From contig NZ_JAIVFW010000010.1 in the NCBI RefSeq assembly GCF_020829595.1, forward strand, positions 1-64,000: DNA of 64,000 nucleotides, written 5' to 3'. Under the pieces are notes generated by a model. That model was not told the origin of the DNA, did no database searches, and worked only from the letters and a program-made list of their open reading frames with translations. Both the position numbers and the translations under genes were made by a program. Shown piece after piece: positions 7,917 through 17,756 of this stretch. The stretch's first letter is position 1; each line of letters starts with the position of its first letter. Source of the DNA: Nostoc sp. CHAB 5844. GTDB taxonomy: Bacteria; Cyanobacteriota; Cyanobacteriia; Cyanobacteriales; Nostocaceae.

Positions 7917-8372
7917 ATGAGTAAAGCTTTTGCAGCAGGTTTAAGAAGATTAATTATTGTTCCTACTACTTTTTTAACAATTGGTATAAGTACAACAGCA
8001 GCATTAGCTCAAAGTAAGTTGTACAGTCCAATTCCGTTAACTAATCTTACTGAACTGTCCGATACACTATCAGAAAAAGATATACCCACAGGGCAGGGTG
8101 GATTTGCCCGTGACTATACTGTGAAATTGAATAAAGGTGATAATTTAGCAGTTGATTTATCTTCCGAAAACTTTGACTGCATCATCACGCTGTTAGCACC
8201 GGATGGTTCTACAGTGGCTGAAAATGATGATGGGCCTGATGGTACAAGCAATTCTCTGCTCTTTACCCGCATCAACGAAACAGGGATATATATTGTTCGT
8301 GTTCGGTCTTTTGGGGAAACTGGTGTCGGAAGTTTTAAACTGAAGGTAACAAAACTGCAACCGATTAAGTAA
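7917..8372 (+). CDS. Secreted protein with a pre-peptidase C-terminal (PPC) domain
   Basis: A 151-residue exported protein. A signal peptide with hydrophobic core (LIIVPTTFLTIGIST) ends at ALA-Q, about residue 32. The mature part is a single PPC-type beta-sandwich: GFARDYTVKLNKGDNLAVDL, then IITLLAPDGSTVAENDDGPDG and the closing GIYIVRVRSFGETGVGSFKL strands. PPC domains usually accompany secreted peptidases; here it stands alone. I chose ATG 7917, preceded by GGAG at 7910-7913; the frame also has an upstream GTG at 7893. The exact role is unknown. Confidence 0.8.
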   Translation: MSKAFAAGLRRLIIVPTTFLTIGISTTAALAQSKLYSPIPLTNLTELSDTLSEKDIPTGQGGFARDYTVKLNKGDNLAVDLSSENFDCIITLLAPDGSTVAENDDGPDGTSNSLLFTRINETGIYIVRVRSFGETGVGSFKLKVTKLQPIK

Positions 8373-8373
8373 A

Positions 8374-8401
8374 GTGCTGAGTGCTGAGTGCTGAGTGCTG
8401 A
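8374..8401 (+). repeat. Heptamer tandem repeat (GTGCTGA)4
   Basis: Four perfect GTGCTGA units between two convergent genes, beginning two bases after the upstream stop codon. Confidence 0.9.
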
Positions 8402-8446
8402 GTAATATTTATTCTTCCCTACACCCTTACACCCTCACACCCTTCC

Positions 8447-9226
8447 TCAAACGTAAAAACTAGTTAACACACAGAGAAATAAGGCTTCTGTCCACTCGAC
8501 GACTGCGCCGTAGGTATCACCTGTGTGTCCGCCTAGTTTGTGATTAAACCATGCACCTGTGAGAAAGGCGATCGCACTACCTGCAAGGATCATTGCTAGT
8601 GCGAAAAATAGGTATTGGCTATTGAGTAGCCACAATAAACCACTCAAACTCAACAGCAACAGCAGTCCTGGAATTAAATCTTTGTAGGAACGAATGGCTT
8701 CTTTATGAAATGCACCTTTACCACTAGGTTTGAGGTAAGGATATCGCAATATTGCTAGTTGTTGTCCCCACCGTCCCCAACCGCAAGCAGCCATCAATAC
8801 TAGCCAACGGTTCGTTTCAATTTCTGTTAAGGCTGCCGTTTTTAATAATACTATGGCGATCGCTGCCATTGCCCCAAATGCACCTGTGGCACTATCTGCC
8901 ATTACTTCTAGTCGTCTTTCTGGATTACCCACAGCTAAACCATCAGCTGTATCCATTGCGCCATCTAAATGCAATCCTCCAGTTAAAGCCATCCAAGCAC
9001 ACACGACTAAAGCAGTGCGGGTTAACACTGCTACACCCAGATAATTCATGCCAATATCACATATCCCTAAAATTCCCCCAATTACTAACCCTACTAGTGG
9101 AGCCAGGTGTGCTACTTTCCGAAAATCTAAGCCATTGACATAAGGCAGAGGAATAATGCTGTAAAATATGATACTTGCTACTAAGTTATACAGAAGTGTT
9201 TTCCACCACTGTGAAAAATCGGTCAT
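8447..9226 (-). CDS. cobS: Adenosylcobinamide-GDP ribazoletransferase (cobalamin 5'-phosphate synthase, CobS)
   Basis: Integral membrane enzyme that joins adenosylcobinamide-GDP to alpha-ribazole (or its phosphate) in the last steps of cobalamin or pseudocobalamin synthesis. The 259-residue protein has several hydrophobic helices and the conserved acidic motif [15 protein letters not shown] (residues about 83-97), followed by [15 protein letters not shown]. The end [15 protein letters not shown] is also diagnostic. The ATG start is at 9226. No other cob gene and no visible B12 riboswitch is adjacent; scattered cobalamin genes are usual in cyanobacteria. Confidence 0.95.
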   Translation of the reverse strand: MTDFSQWWKTLLYNLVASIIFYSIIPLPYVNGLDFRKVAHLAPLVGLVIGGILGICDIGMNYLGVAVLTRTALVVCAWMALTGGLHLDGAMDTADGLAVGNPERRLEVMADSATGAFGAMAAIAIVLLKTAALTEIETNRWLVLMAACGWGRWGQQLAILRYPYLKPSGKGAFHKEAIRSYKDLIPGLLLLLSLSGLLWLLNSQYLFFALAMILAGSAIAFLTGAWFNHKLGGHTGDTYGAVVEWTEALFLCVLTSFYV

Positions 9227-9564
9227 CTTGGTTACATGATTGAACAGCTACTTAAGTACAAGCGCTAGGGGTAAGTTTAAAGCTTTGGATAAGATAGATA
9301 TTAGTTTACAGATTCTTCGGAAAAATTTTGCTATGCTGGTTTCGGTAAGTTAATTTTTTAGCTTGCAATATTAACATAAAAAAAATGATTTTACAAGGTA
9401 AAATTACAAATAAATCCTTTGTATTCATTAGCTAGTAAATTAAATCCAGAGTATTGAAGCGATCGCACCACAAAATTGATATTTTTTAAATGTAGGGAAC
9501 TAATTAAGCTATTCATCTAAGTTTTTAGCTGTGTTCTCACCTTTTCTCACTCTTTAAACTTCCT
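9227..9564. other. Intergenic region between divergent genes, no gene seen
   Basis: AT-rich spacer between cobS (minus) and the conserved hypothetical gene (plus), expected to carry both promoters. One GCGATCGC (HIP1) site is present near 9460. No hairpin, riboswitch or small ORF is supported. Confidence 0.5.
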
Positions 9565-10017
9565 ATGAGTCATCATCTACCCGACACCAGGATACCGGCT
9601 CCGTGCATTGTTGACACGGGCGTGATTGTGAATAAGCTCGATATGCGGCGATTGCTTTCTGATTTAGGTCGAGTTCACTATATGTACACCCACGGAGACA
9701 AGGTAGTGAGCGAGGGTGAAGGAGATGTGATAGAAGTATTCGCTAATCCGCAACGTTCTACCTTAGTGGCTAACAGTGCGCTTTATTTAAATGTTTATAG
9801 TTTTGATTACATAGAGTTGAAACAGTCGTCGCAACAAGAAACCTGTTTCGATTTGATGCAAGAAGGAATGTGTTTACGGCTAATTCCCCGCACTACCCCC
9901 CTACAAGAGCGTCGGGAGAAAACCTTCAACGCCAGTGCGATTGAAGCGATGATGGAACAAGTTCTCTCAGCTAAATGGGATGCAGAAATTGATGATGACT
10001 GCTCTGATTCGTTCTAG
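9565..10017 (+). CDS. Conserved hypothetical protein, cyanobacterial type
   Basis: A 150-residue soluble protein that I do not recognise beyond a general resemblance to conserved cyanobacterial hypotheticals. There is no signal peptide or membrane segment. The middle (residues 45-105) predicts a beta-rich core (KVVSEGEGDVIEVF, TLVANSALYLNVYSFDYIEL); the end is helical and acidic (AKWDAEIDDDCSDSF). Codon use and frame are consistent over the whole length. It lies between cobS and tgt, separated from tgt by 260 bp of repeats, so it is probably its own transcription unit. Confidence 0.75.
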   Translation: MSHHLPDTRIPAPCIVDTGVIVNKLDMRRLLSDLGRVHYMYTHGDKVVSEGEGDVIEVFANPQRSTLVANSALYLNVYSFDYIELKQSSQQETCFDLMQEGMCLRLIPRTTPLQERREKTFNASAIEAMMEQVLSAKWDAEIDDDCSDSF

Positions 10018-10084
10018 AATTGTCATTTGTCCTTGGTCATTCGTCATTGGTCATTAGCAAAGATTAAAGAGGGTTAATCCACTC

Positions 10085-10200
10085 TATTTTCTGTTAGTCC
10101 ACGCAGGTGGTCATTGAGCTTGTCCTGAGCGTTGGTTACTGAGCGCAGTCGAAGTAAGCCGAAGGGCTTGTCAAAGTGCGGACTTTGCCTATGTAGTAAC
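10085..10200 (+). repeat. Dispersed repeat (TTGAGCTTGTCCTGAGCG... / GCAGTCGAAGT type)
   Basis: This segment contains TGAGCTTGTCCTGAGCG and TGAGCGCAGTCGAAGTAAG, a string type I associate with intergenic repeats of Nostoc-like genomes, plus paired GAAGGGCTTG and AAAGTGCGGACTTTG palindromes. It is flanked by degenerate TTGGTCATT heptamers. No coding potential seen. Confidence 0.45.
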
Positions 10201-10260
10201 GATTTCTAATCGCCTAAAACTTTAACCAAGGACAAATGACTAATGACAAGGATTCACTAA

Positions 10261-11403
<1,143 letters not shown>

Positions 11404-11550
11404 TATTTTACTCAAAAGATAAGGTTCAAAGCCTCGCCCCTTGTGGGCGATAGCTCCCTTGGTTGAAGCCCTACAAGAGTGTGGGTAGTTTTTCTCCCCT
11501 GCCCCTCTGCTCAAGAGCTTTTTCACGAATTGAGAACGTTCTTAAACGCA

Positions 11551-11592
11551 GAGTAGCGCTGAGGTAAACGCAAAGGGTACGCAGAGTCTTTG
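11551..11592 (+). repeat. Dispersed AACGCAAAGG / CGCAGAG motif
   Basis: Reads AACGCAGAGTAGCGCTGAGG followed by AACGCAAAGGGTACGCAGAG. Related copies are at 1861 and 15819. Confidence 0.5.
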
Positions 11593-11614
11593 TTCAAGTT
11601 TTCGTTATGAAAAG

Positions 11615-12448
11615 GTGAGTGAACTTATTTATTGGTATAACGGCAAATTAATTGAGTCCCAAACCCTGGAATTAGATATTAACGAGCCAGGATTGCTTTA
11701 TGGTGCGACGGTGTTTACTACACTACGGGTTTATGACAATTCGCTCGATAGTAGTTTAACTAACTGGCAAGCACACTGCGATCGCCTCAAGTTTACTTTA
11801 CAAGCCTTCTGTTGGCCACAACCAGACTGGAACCGTATACATCAAGGCGCACAAACCCTGCTGCAACATTTCCCCGTTCTCAGAATTACTTTGTTTCCTG
11901 ATGGTAGGGAGTGGATAATTGGCAGAAACTTACCAGAAGATTTAGCTGAAAAGCAACAACATGGTGTAAAGTGTGCCATTGCACAACCAGAATTTTCTCG
12001 CAACCTGGCTTCTCATAAAACTGGTAATTATTTAGGTGCTTGGTTAGCAAAAAATAGTGTGCATTCCTTAGCCGCCCAAGAAGCGATTTTAGTTGATGCG
12101 GCGGGTAAATGGTTAGAAACTTCCACAGGAAATCTGTGGGGATGGCGGGATGGTTGTTGGTGGACACCGCCCTTGGATGTAGGGATTTTACCCGGAATTA
12201 TGCGCTCGCAAATCATCCAATGGCTGCAAAGTCAGCAAAATGTGGTGCGAGAAGAACCGTGGACAGAGCAGTTAGTCACGGGATTTGAAGCGATCGCCTA
12301 CACTAATAGTGTGGTTGAAATTATCCCCATTCATACCGTTGAGCAAGCTTCAGGGTCGCTACAATATAATCCCTACCATGCAAATTTTCAGGAAATTAGG
12401 AGGCTTTTTAGCATGACAGCCGTATCATTTTGGTATACCTTAAGATAA
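11615..12448 (+). CDS. Aminotransferase class IV (PabC/IlvE fold, specificity unknown)
   Basis: A 277-residue PLP enzyme of fold type IV, the family of 4-amino-4-deoxychorismate lyase, branched-chain aminotransferase and D-amino acid aminotransferase. The pattern fits: an N-terminal INEPGLLYGATVFTTLRVYD block (residues 23-42), the PLP lysine in ASHKTGNYL, and ETSTGNLWGWRDG with the LLPG-like VGILPGIMR phosphate loop. Cyanobacterial proteins of this kind are often the folate-pathway PabC; the substrate cannot be fixed from sequence. The start is GTG 11615. ftsH follows after 78 bp on the same strand, possibly cotranscribed. Confidence 0.85.
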   Translation: MSELIYWYNGKLIESQTLELDINEPGLLYGATVFTTLRVYDNSLDSSLTNWQAHCDRLKFTLQAFCWPQPDWNRIHQGAQTLLQHFPVLRITLFPDGREWIIGRNLPEDLAEKQQHGVKCAIAQPEFSRNLASHKTGNYLGAWLAKNSVHSLAAQEAILVDAAGKWLETSTGNLWGWRDGCWWTPPLDVGILPGIMRSQIIQWLQSQQNVVREEPWTEQLVTGFEAIAYTNSVVEIIPIHTVEQASGSLQYNPYHANFQEIRRLFSMTAVSFWYTLR

Positions 12449-12526
12449 GTTAACATAATTCTTAATAATGTCCTCTCATACAGAGACCCTCCGCGAAAGC
12501 ACAGAATATACAGGAGATAGACCTCA

Positions 12527-14365
12527 GTGAATAAAAGATGGAGAAATGCGGGGCTGTACGCGCTACTATTTATTGTTGTCATTGCGCTAGGAACAGCATT
12601 CTTTGACAAACAACCCCAAAGCACCCAAACATGGCGCTACAGTCAATTTATTCAAGAAGTTGAAAAAGGTAGAGTTACACAAGTTAGGCTGAGTGCAGAC
12701 CGTTCTACAGCCATTGTCAAGTCTCAGGACGGAACCCAAATTAAGGTGACGTTGGTTAACGACCCTGACTTAATTAATACTCTCACCTCCAAAGGTGTTG
12801 ATATTTCTGTATTGCCTCAAACCGACGAAGGATTTTGGTTTAAAGCACTGAGCAGTTTATTTTTCCCTGTACTGCTTTTGGTTGGTTTATTTTTCTTGCT
12901 CCGCCGCGCTCAAAGTGGCCCCGGTAGCCAAGCAATGAACTTTGGTAAATCCAAAGCCAGAGTGCAGATGGAACCGCAAACTCAGGTGACATTTGGTGAT
13001 GTCGCTGGTATTGACCAAGCCAAGCTGGAATTAAATGAAGTTGTAGACTTTCTTAAAAACGCCGATCGCTTTACCGCAGTTGGTGCAAAAATTCCTAAAG
13101 GAGTATTATTAGTTGGCCCTCCAGGTACAGGTAAGACCCTCCTCGCTCGTGCTGTGGCTGGGGAAGCTGGTGTACCTTTCTTCTCTATCTCCGGTTCGGA
13201 ATTTGTGGAAATGTTCGTTGGTGTGGGTGCATCCCGCGTCCGCGACTTATTTGAACAAGCTAAATCGAATGCTCCTTGTATCGTCTTCATCGATGAAATT
13301 GACGCAGTTGGTCGTCAACGGGGTGCAGGTTTAGGCGGTGGTAACGATGAACGGGAACAAACTCTCAACCAGTTACTCACCGAAATGGATGGTTTTGAAG
13401 GTAACACTGGTATCATCATCATCGCTGCTACCAACCGTCCCGACGTATTAGACGCAGCATTGTTACGTCCTGGTCGTTTCGACCGTCAAGTTGTGGTAGA
13501 CCGTCCCGACTACGCTGGACGCAGTGAAATCCTCAAAGTTCATGCGCGTGGCAAAACCTTAGCCAAAGATGTGGACTTGGATAAAATCGCTCGTCGTACT
13601 CCTGGTTTTACAGGTGCAGATTTATCCAACTTGCTGAATGAAGCGGCAATTTTGGCAGCACGTCGCAACTTAACTGAAATTTCGATGGATGAAATCAATG
13701 ATGCCATCGATCGCGTGTTAGCTGGCCCAGAAAAGAAAGACCGGGTAATGAGCGAAAAACGCAAGACCTTGGTAGCTTATCACGAAGCTGGTCACGCTTT
13801 AGTTGGTGCATTGATGCCTGACTACGACCCAGTGCAGAAGATTAGCATTATTCCTCGCGGTCGTGCAGGTGGTTTAACTTGGTTCACCCCCAGCGAAGAC
13901 CGGATGGACACTGGTTTATACAGCCGCTCCTATCTGGAAAATCAGATGGCTGTGGCATTAGGTGGTCGTCTTGCCGAAGAAATCATCTTTGGTGAAGAAG
14001 AAGTCACCACAGGTGCTTCTAACGACCTACAACAAGTAGCAAGAGTTGCTCGTCAGATGATAACACGCTTTGGGATGAGCGATCGCTTAGGGCCAGTTGC
14101 CCTCGGTCGTCAGCAAGGTAATATGTTCCTCGGACGCGATATCATGTCAGAGCGCGACTTCTCTGAAGAAACCGCTGCCGCCATCGACGAAGAAGTGCGT
14201 AAACTAGTAGATACAGCCTACAACCGTGCCAAAGAAGTATTAGTCAACAACCGTCATATTCTTGATCAGCTGGCACAAATGCTGGTTGATAAAGAAACAG
14301 TAGATGCTGAAGAATTACAAGAAATCTTGGCAAATAATGATGTCAAAACTGCCGCCTTTGCTTAA
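12527..14365 (+). CDS. ftsH: ATP-dependent zinc metalloprotease FtsH
   Basis: Membrane-anchored AAA protease that degrades damaged membrane proteins; in cyanobacteria FtsH hexamers remove photodamaged D1 from photosystem II. The 612-residue protein has two transmembrane helices (about 8-26 and 106-126) bracketing a lumenal/periplasmic domain, Walker A GPPGTGKT (197-204), Walker B IVFIDEID (252-259), the second region of homology with [10 protein letters not shown] (312-321), and zinc motif HEAGH (419-423). The start is GTG 12527 with CAGGAG upstream. A strong terminator follows the stop. Which of the four cyanobacterial FtsH paralogues this is cannot be decided here. Confidence 0.97.
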   Translation: MNKRWRNAGLYALLFIVVIALGTAFFDKQPQSTQTWRYSQFIQEVEKGRVTQVRLSADRSTAIVKSQDGTQIKVTLVNDPDLINTLTSKGVDISVLPQTDEGFWFKALSSLFFPVLLLVGLFFLLRRAQSGPGSQAMNFGKSKARVQMEPQTQVTFGDVAGIDQAKLELNEVVDFLKNADRFTAVGAKIPKGVLLVGPPGTGKTLLARAVAGEAGVPFFSISGSEFVEMFVGVGASRVRDLFEQAKSNAPCIVFIDEIDAVGRQRGAGLGGGNDEREQTLNQLLTEMDGFEGNTGIIIIAATNRPDVLDAALLRPGRFDRQVVVDRPDYAGRSEILKVHARGKTLAKDVDLDKIARRTPGFTGADLSNLLNEAAILAARRNLTEISMDEINDAIDRVLAGPEKKDRVMSEKRKTLVAYHEAGHALVGALMPDYDPVQKISIIPRGRAGGLTWFTPSEDRMDTGLYSRSYLENQMAVALGGRLAEEIIFGEEEVTTGASNDLQQVARVARQMITRFGMSDRLGPVALGRQQGNMFLGRDIMSERDFSEETAAAIDEEVRKLVDTAYNRAKEVLVNNRHILDQLAQMLVDKETVDAEELQEILANNDVKTAAFA

Positions 14366-14397
14366 TCAATTGCGGTAAAAACCTAAAATCTGGATTT

Positions 14398-14434
14398 GGG
14401 ATAGTTCTTTTACAAGAACTATCCCATTTTTTTT
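14398..14434 (+). terminator. Rho-independent terminator of ftsH
   Basis: A perfect 12-bp stem GGGATAGTTCTT/AAGAACTATCCC with loop TTAC, then a run of eight T. It lies 33 bp after the ftsH stop codon. Confidence 0.92.
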
Positions 14435-14540
14435 CGCTTTGCTTTGACTAAGCATAAGTTACGATAAATCTGATAATAAGCTTTTGTGCTGACAAGTTGC
14501 ACAATTGAAATTTTGGGGAAAAACTTCAAACCCTCTCCTC

Positions 14541-14625
14541 TGCTCCCTTGCCACGCCAGTCGCGCGGCTGTCGGGAAACCCGCAAGGGGCGCGCTGGCTC
14601 CCCTTGCGGTCTCAACAAGCCAACT
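14541..14625 (+). repeat. GC-rich palindromic intergenic module
   Basis: GC-rich island in AT-rich spacer with nested palindromes (CCACGCCAGTCGCGCGGCTG, CGGGAAACCCGCAAGGGGC, GCGCTGGCTCCCCTTG). It shares the elements GGGAAACCCGC and CGCGCTGGCTC with modules near 23622, 41260, 51021 and 60385. The rest of the 14435-14730 gap is AT-rich and shows no gene. Confidence 0.65.
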
Positions 14626-14730
14626 TTTGTGATTATTAGCTTACGGCGTAACCTGATTTTTGCTAAGTTCTAAATAAAAATATATTTTTAAAGCTCCTAG
14701 CTTTACCAGACTTTAACTGTACCTAGAGAT

Positions 14731-15768
14731 ATGAACTTGATAACTAACAAATCCCAAGAATTTGTCAAACATAATTCCGGGATGCTTTCAGATTATGTAA
14801 CAGCATTAGCTTGGTCTCCCCAAGGTGAAATTCTCGCTGCGACTTCTGCCGCTGGAGAGGTGGTGCTATGGAATGATGGTAATGTAATAGAGTTACAAAA
14901 TGGCAGCAGTACATCTGTTGACTGTGTTGCTTTTTCGGCTGATGGCAAATTTTTAGCTGTTGGCGGACAGGATGGACAAGTAAAAATTTGGCAAGAAAAT
15001 GAACTAATTGCTACTTTAGAAAATGCTCCTGCATGGGTGGATAAGCTGGCTTGGAATCATACTAGTAACCAACTAGCTTTTAGTTTGGCGCGTTATGTGC
15101 AAGTGTGGGACGCAGATCAGCGCGAGATAGTTGTCACGTTGAATTTTGATAACTCCTCGGTTTTAGGTATAGATTGGCGCAGCGATGGACAGTACCTAGC
15201 GATTGGCGGTTATCAGGGAGTTAAGATTTGGCAAACTCAAAACTGGGATGAGGAACCATACACTCTCAGTATGCCGACTGTGAGTGTAGCTATGGGCTGG
15301 TCGCCTGATAGCAAATATCTGGCTTCAGGTAATATGGATCGCAGTGTCACAGTTTTGGACTGGAGTAACCCCGACCCTTGGGTGATGCGTGGTTTTCCTG
15401 GTAAGATTCGGCAGTTGGCGTGGTCAGAAGCTACTACCCAACTAGGTGCGCCCATACTTGCTACTTCTAGTTTTGACGGAGTTGTAGTTTGGGAAAAGTT
15501 AGAAGATGAATCTTTGGGTTGGGAAGCGCGTGTTTTAACTAATCATGTGGATGTGATCAATGCGATCGCATTTGCCCCTCAAAGCTTTCTGTTAGCCTCC
15601 GCCGGCGCTGATGGTTTGTTGTGTTTGTGGCCAGAAGCCTCGCAAGTATCTCAAATTCTCACAGGTGTTACCGCTGGGTTCTCCACCTTAGCTTGGCATC
15701 CCCAAAGCAAGTTTCTCGCCACAGGTGGTGAACAAGGCGAATTAATTATATGGTCGAAAGAATTATGA
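14731..15768 (+). CDS. WD40 repeat protein
   Basis: A 345-residue protein made entirely of WD40 repeats, predicted to fold as one seven-bladed beta-propeller. Blade signatures repeat about every 42-45 residues: TALAWSPQGEILAATSAAGEVVLW, DCVAFSADGKFLAVGGQDGQ, AMGWSPDSKYLASGNMDRSV, NAIAFAPQSFLLASAGADGL and STLAWHPQSKFLATGGEQGE are clear. There is no signal peptide, membrane segment or kinase domain, so it is probably a cytoplasmic scaffold. The ATG start has weak Shine-Dalgarno support. Not in an operon; the partner is unknown. Confidence 0.9.
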   Translation: MNLITNKSQEFVKHNSGMLSDYVTALAWSPQGEILAATSAAGEVVLWNDGNVIELQNGSSTSVDCVAFSADGKFLAVGGQDGQVKIWQENELIATLENAPAWVDKLAWNHTSNQLAFSLARYVQVWDADQREIVVTLNFDNSSVLGIDWRSDGQYLAIGGYQGVKIWQTQNWDEEPYTLSMPTVSVAMGWSPDSKYLASGNMDRSVTVLDWSNPDPWVMRGFPGKIRQLAWSEATTQLGAPILATSSFDGVVVWEKLEDESLGWEARVLTNHVDVINAIAFAPQSFLLASAGADGLLCLWPEASQVSQILTGVTAGFSTLAWHPQSKFLATGGEQGELIIWSKEL

Positions 15769-15818
15769 AGTCTGAAGTATGAAGTTTGAAATGATTTTAT
15801 GCTTGTTTTGTCATTATT

Positions 15819-15851
15819 TTTTAAACGCAAAGGTACACAGAGACTTTGTTT
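15819..15851 (+). repeat. Dispersed AACGCAAAGG / ACAGAG motif
   Basis: Reads AAACGCAAAGGTACACAGAG; the third copy of the string described at 1861 and 11551. Confidence 0.45.
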
Positions 15852-15914
15852 GTAACAGACTATTTAGTTTATAGCTTAGTCCTGAATCTCTTACAATTCA
15901 CTGTTATTTAAGAA

Positions 15915-15929
15915 CAATGATTATCGTTA
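15915..15929 (+). promoter_or_regulatory. Candidate Zur/Fur-type operator
   Basis: CAATGAT-T-ATCGTTA is an imperfect 7-1-7 inverted repeat (5 of 7 positions), the architecture of Fur-family boxes. It is 28 bp upstream of the start of a zinc/manganese-binding lipoprotein, the expected target of Zur. This rests on pattern and position only. Confidence 0.45.
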
Positions 15930-15957
15930 GATTCAGTCAAGCTAGTAGAACTTGATT

Positions 15958-16953
15958 ATGCTAAAAAAAATACTATTTCATAATTACTTACGCATTGCTT
16001 TTGTTATTTTGTTGATGGGATTTTTTGGTTGTGCAGAACAAGCCACAACTACCTCATTTACTCAAACTACAACAGTTGATGAAACTCTTCCTAAAGTTGT
16101 CGCCACAACAAGTCTATTATGTGACTTAATTAAACAGGTTGCTGAAAATACAGTGAACCTCGCCTGTTTGATTCCTCCTGGTACAGACCCCTATACCTAT
16201 CAACCAAAAACAGCAGACCGTCAAACTATTGACCAAGCTAATCTGATTTTCTACAATGGCTACAATCTTGAACCAGACTTGATTAGAATTATTAAATCAA
16301 GTAGCAATACTGCACCTAAAATAGCTGTGAGTCAGTTAGCAGTTCCTAAACCACAAAGATTTATTGAAGATGGGCAAAGAGTTACAAACCCGCATATTTG
16401 GCATAATACTAAAAATGGTATCAAAATGGTAGAGGTAATTAGCAACAACATCAAGAAATTAGAACCTGATAATGCAAATATTTATAATAGAAATACTAAA
16501 CAAATTAAGAGCGAACTAACTCAGTTAGATAGTTGGATAAAAACAAGAATTGCCAGTATTCCTCGTGATAAACGTAAATTAGTTACAACCCACAATGCAC
16601 TGGCTTATTATGCCAAAGCTTATGGGATTCCATTAGTAGGAGTGTTGGCTGGTATTAATCCAGAAGAACAAACAACAGATGCACAGATAAGCGAAAGTAG
16701 TTTAGTTAGAAATATCCAACGGGCTAAAGTACCGACTATTTTTGTAGAGATGAAAGTTAATCCTCAGTTAATTCAATCGGTAGCACAAGAAGCAGAAGTT
16801 AGAGTTTCCGAAAGAGAACTTTATACCGATAGTATTGGAGATGCAAAAAGTGATGGCAATAGTTATCAAAACATGATGGTTGCTAACACACGCACCATTG
16901 TAGAAGGTTTAGGGGGAACTTATTTAATATTTGAACCAAAAGTTAGTAATTAA
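15958..16953 (+). CDS. ZnuA/MntC-like metal ABC transporter substrate-binding lipoprotein
   Basis: A cluster-9 solute-binding protein of 331 residues that should capture Zn or Mn outside the membrane. The signal sequence ends in a lipobox-like FFGC (C25). Usual ligands are H146 (NPHIWH), H211 (TTHNALAYYA) and D290 (LYTDSIG). The position normally occupied by the first ligand His in GTDPHxYxP is Tyr here (GTDPYTYQP, Y79). Specificity could therefore be altered, or H149 might substitute. No permease or ATPase gene is adjacent, so it is an orphan binding protein. ATG 15958 is preferred over TTG 15952. Downstream gap 16954-17173 shows nothing. Confidence 0.87.
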   Translation: MLKKILFHNYLRIAFVILLMGFFGCAEQATTTSFTQTTTVDETLPKVVATTSLLCDLIKQVAENTVNLACLIPPGTDPYTYQPKTADRQTIDQANLIFYNGYNLEPDLIRIIKSSSNTAPKIAVSQLAVPKPQRFIEDGQRVTNPHIWHNTKNGIKMVEVISNNIKKLEPDNANIYNRNTKQIKSELTQLDSWIKTRIASIPRDKRKLVTTHNALAYYAKAYGIPLVGVLAGINPEEQTTDAQISESSLVRNIQRAKVPTIFVEMKVNPQLIQSVAQEAEVRVSERELYTDSIGDAKSDGNSYQNMMVANTRTIVEGLGGTYLIFEPKVSN

Positions 16954-17173
16954 TTTACCACAATAAGGTATTGATAGAAAAATGGCGATCGCGCTTTTCA
17001 AACAACACAAGCAACAAGAGACTTGAAAACGATTCAAATCTCTTGAGTAGATTTAGCAAGCTTTAAAATTACCGCGTCTGAATTTGGCAAATAGTAAACT
17101 TAAGCTGACAACAGCTAATGTACCTAATATAGAACAAGGAAATCATTTATAGATGAGAATTTAGTGGAACTTT

Positions 17174-17671
17174 TCACCATCCCCAAGTGCCAGTCCCACC
17201 TTTAAATGGCCCGACAATATCACTAGTAATCCAACCACCATAAAAGTTTCCTGGTTGCGGTTGTACTTTTTCTCCATCTACATAACAAGCCTCCATGAGA
17301 TGGGCATAAAAAGCTACATGATCTTTAATTGATGCAAAAGCTGGTGTCGGGCTGGTGTAATACCAGGCTGCATTTTGGGCTTCTTGATCACCGACACGAA
17401 TTGTATAGTAACCAGCGCTGCCTTTCCACTCACAAAAACTAGATTTTGGTACTGATACTAGATATTCCATTTTGATATCCGCTGGGGGAATGTAGTAAGA
17501 AGGCGGATGACTGGTTTCTAAAACTCGTTTGGCGTTGTGGGTGTCTGCAATGGTTACGCCATGAAAAATGATTTGTATATGTTTGTTGGTAGGTTCTAAG
17601 CGAGGCGGACGAGGATAATCCCATACTGATTCTTGTCCGGGTGCAGGTTCGATGCGTTGCGGGAAAACCAT
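17174..17671 (-). CDS. DUF427 domain protein
   Basis: A 165-residue member of the DUF427 family, whose biochemical role is not established. The family opening is visible (QRIEPAPGQESVWDYPRPPR), as are VPKSSFCEWKGSAGYYTI and YYTSPTPAFASIKDHVAFY. I chose ATG 17671 because it gives the family N-terminus. The frame stays open to 17737, but that extension is encoded by DNA with two GCGATCGC sites and looks non-coding. It lies 85 bp downstream of the HlyD-type gene on the same strand and could be cotranscribed with the secretion pair, but a functional link is not evident. Confidence 0.85.
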   Translation of the reverse strand: MVFPQRIEPAPGQESVWDYPRPPRLEPTNKHIQIIFHGVTIADTHNAKRVLETSHPPSYYIPPADIKMEYLVSVPKSSFCEWKGSAGYYTIRVGDQEAQNAAWYYTSPTPAFASIKDHVAFYAHLMEACYVDGEKVQPQPGNFYGGWITSDIVGPFKGGTGTWGW

Positions 17672-17756
17672 ACAAATAGGTAAAAATAAATATGCGATCG
17701 CCTCTACTTTAGCGTAAATGCGATCGCCTCTCACCAAATATTCAAAAGCTATACGT

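Noticed and set aside
8374-8401. CRISPR-like or protein-coding repeat
   Set aside because: Seven-base units without spacers, matching the intergenic heptamer family seen at several other places.
8752-9138. 128-codon plus-strand ORF opposite cobS
   Set aside because: Antisense frame of a well-conserved membrane enzyme gene, leucine-rich by mirror of the hydrophobic helices.
12982-13764. Antisense ORFs across ftsH
   Set aside because: Shadow frames of the conserved AAA domain.
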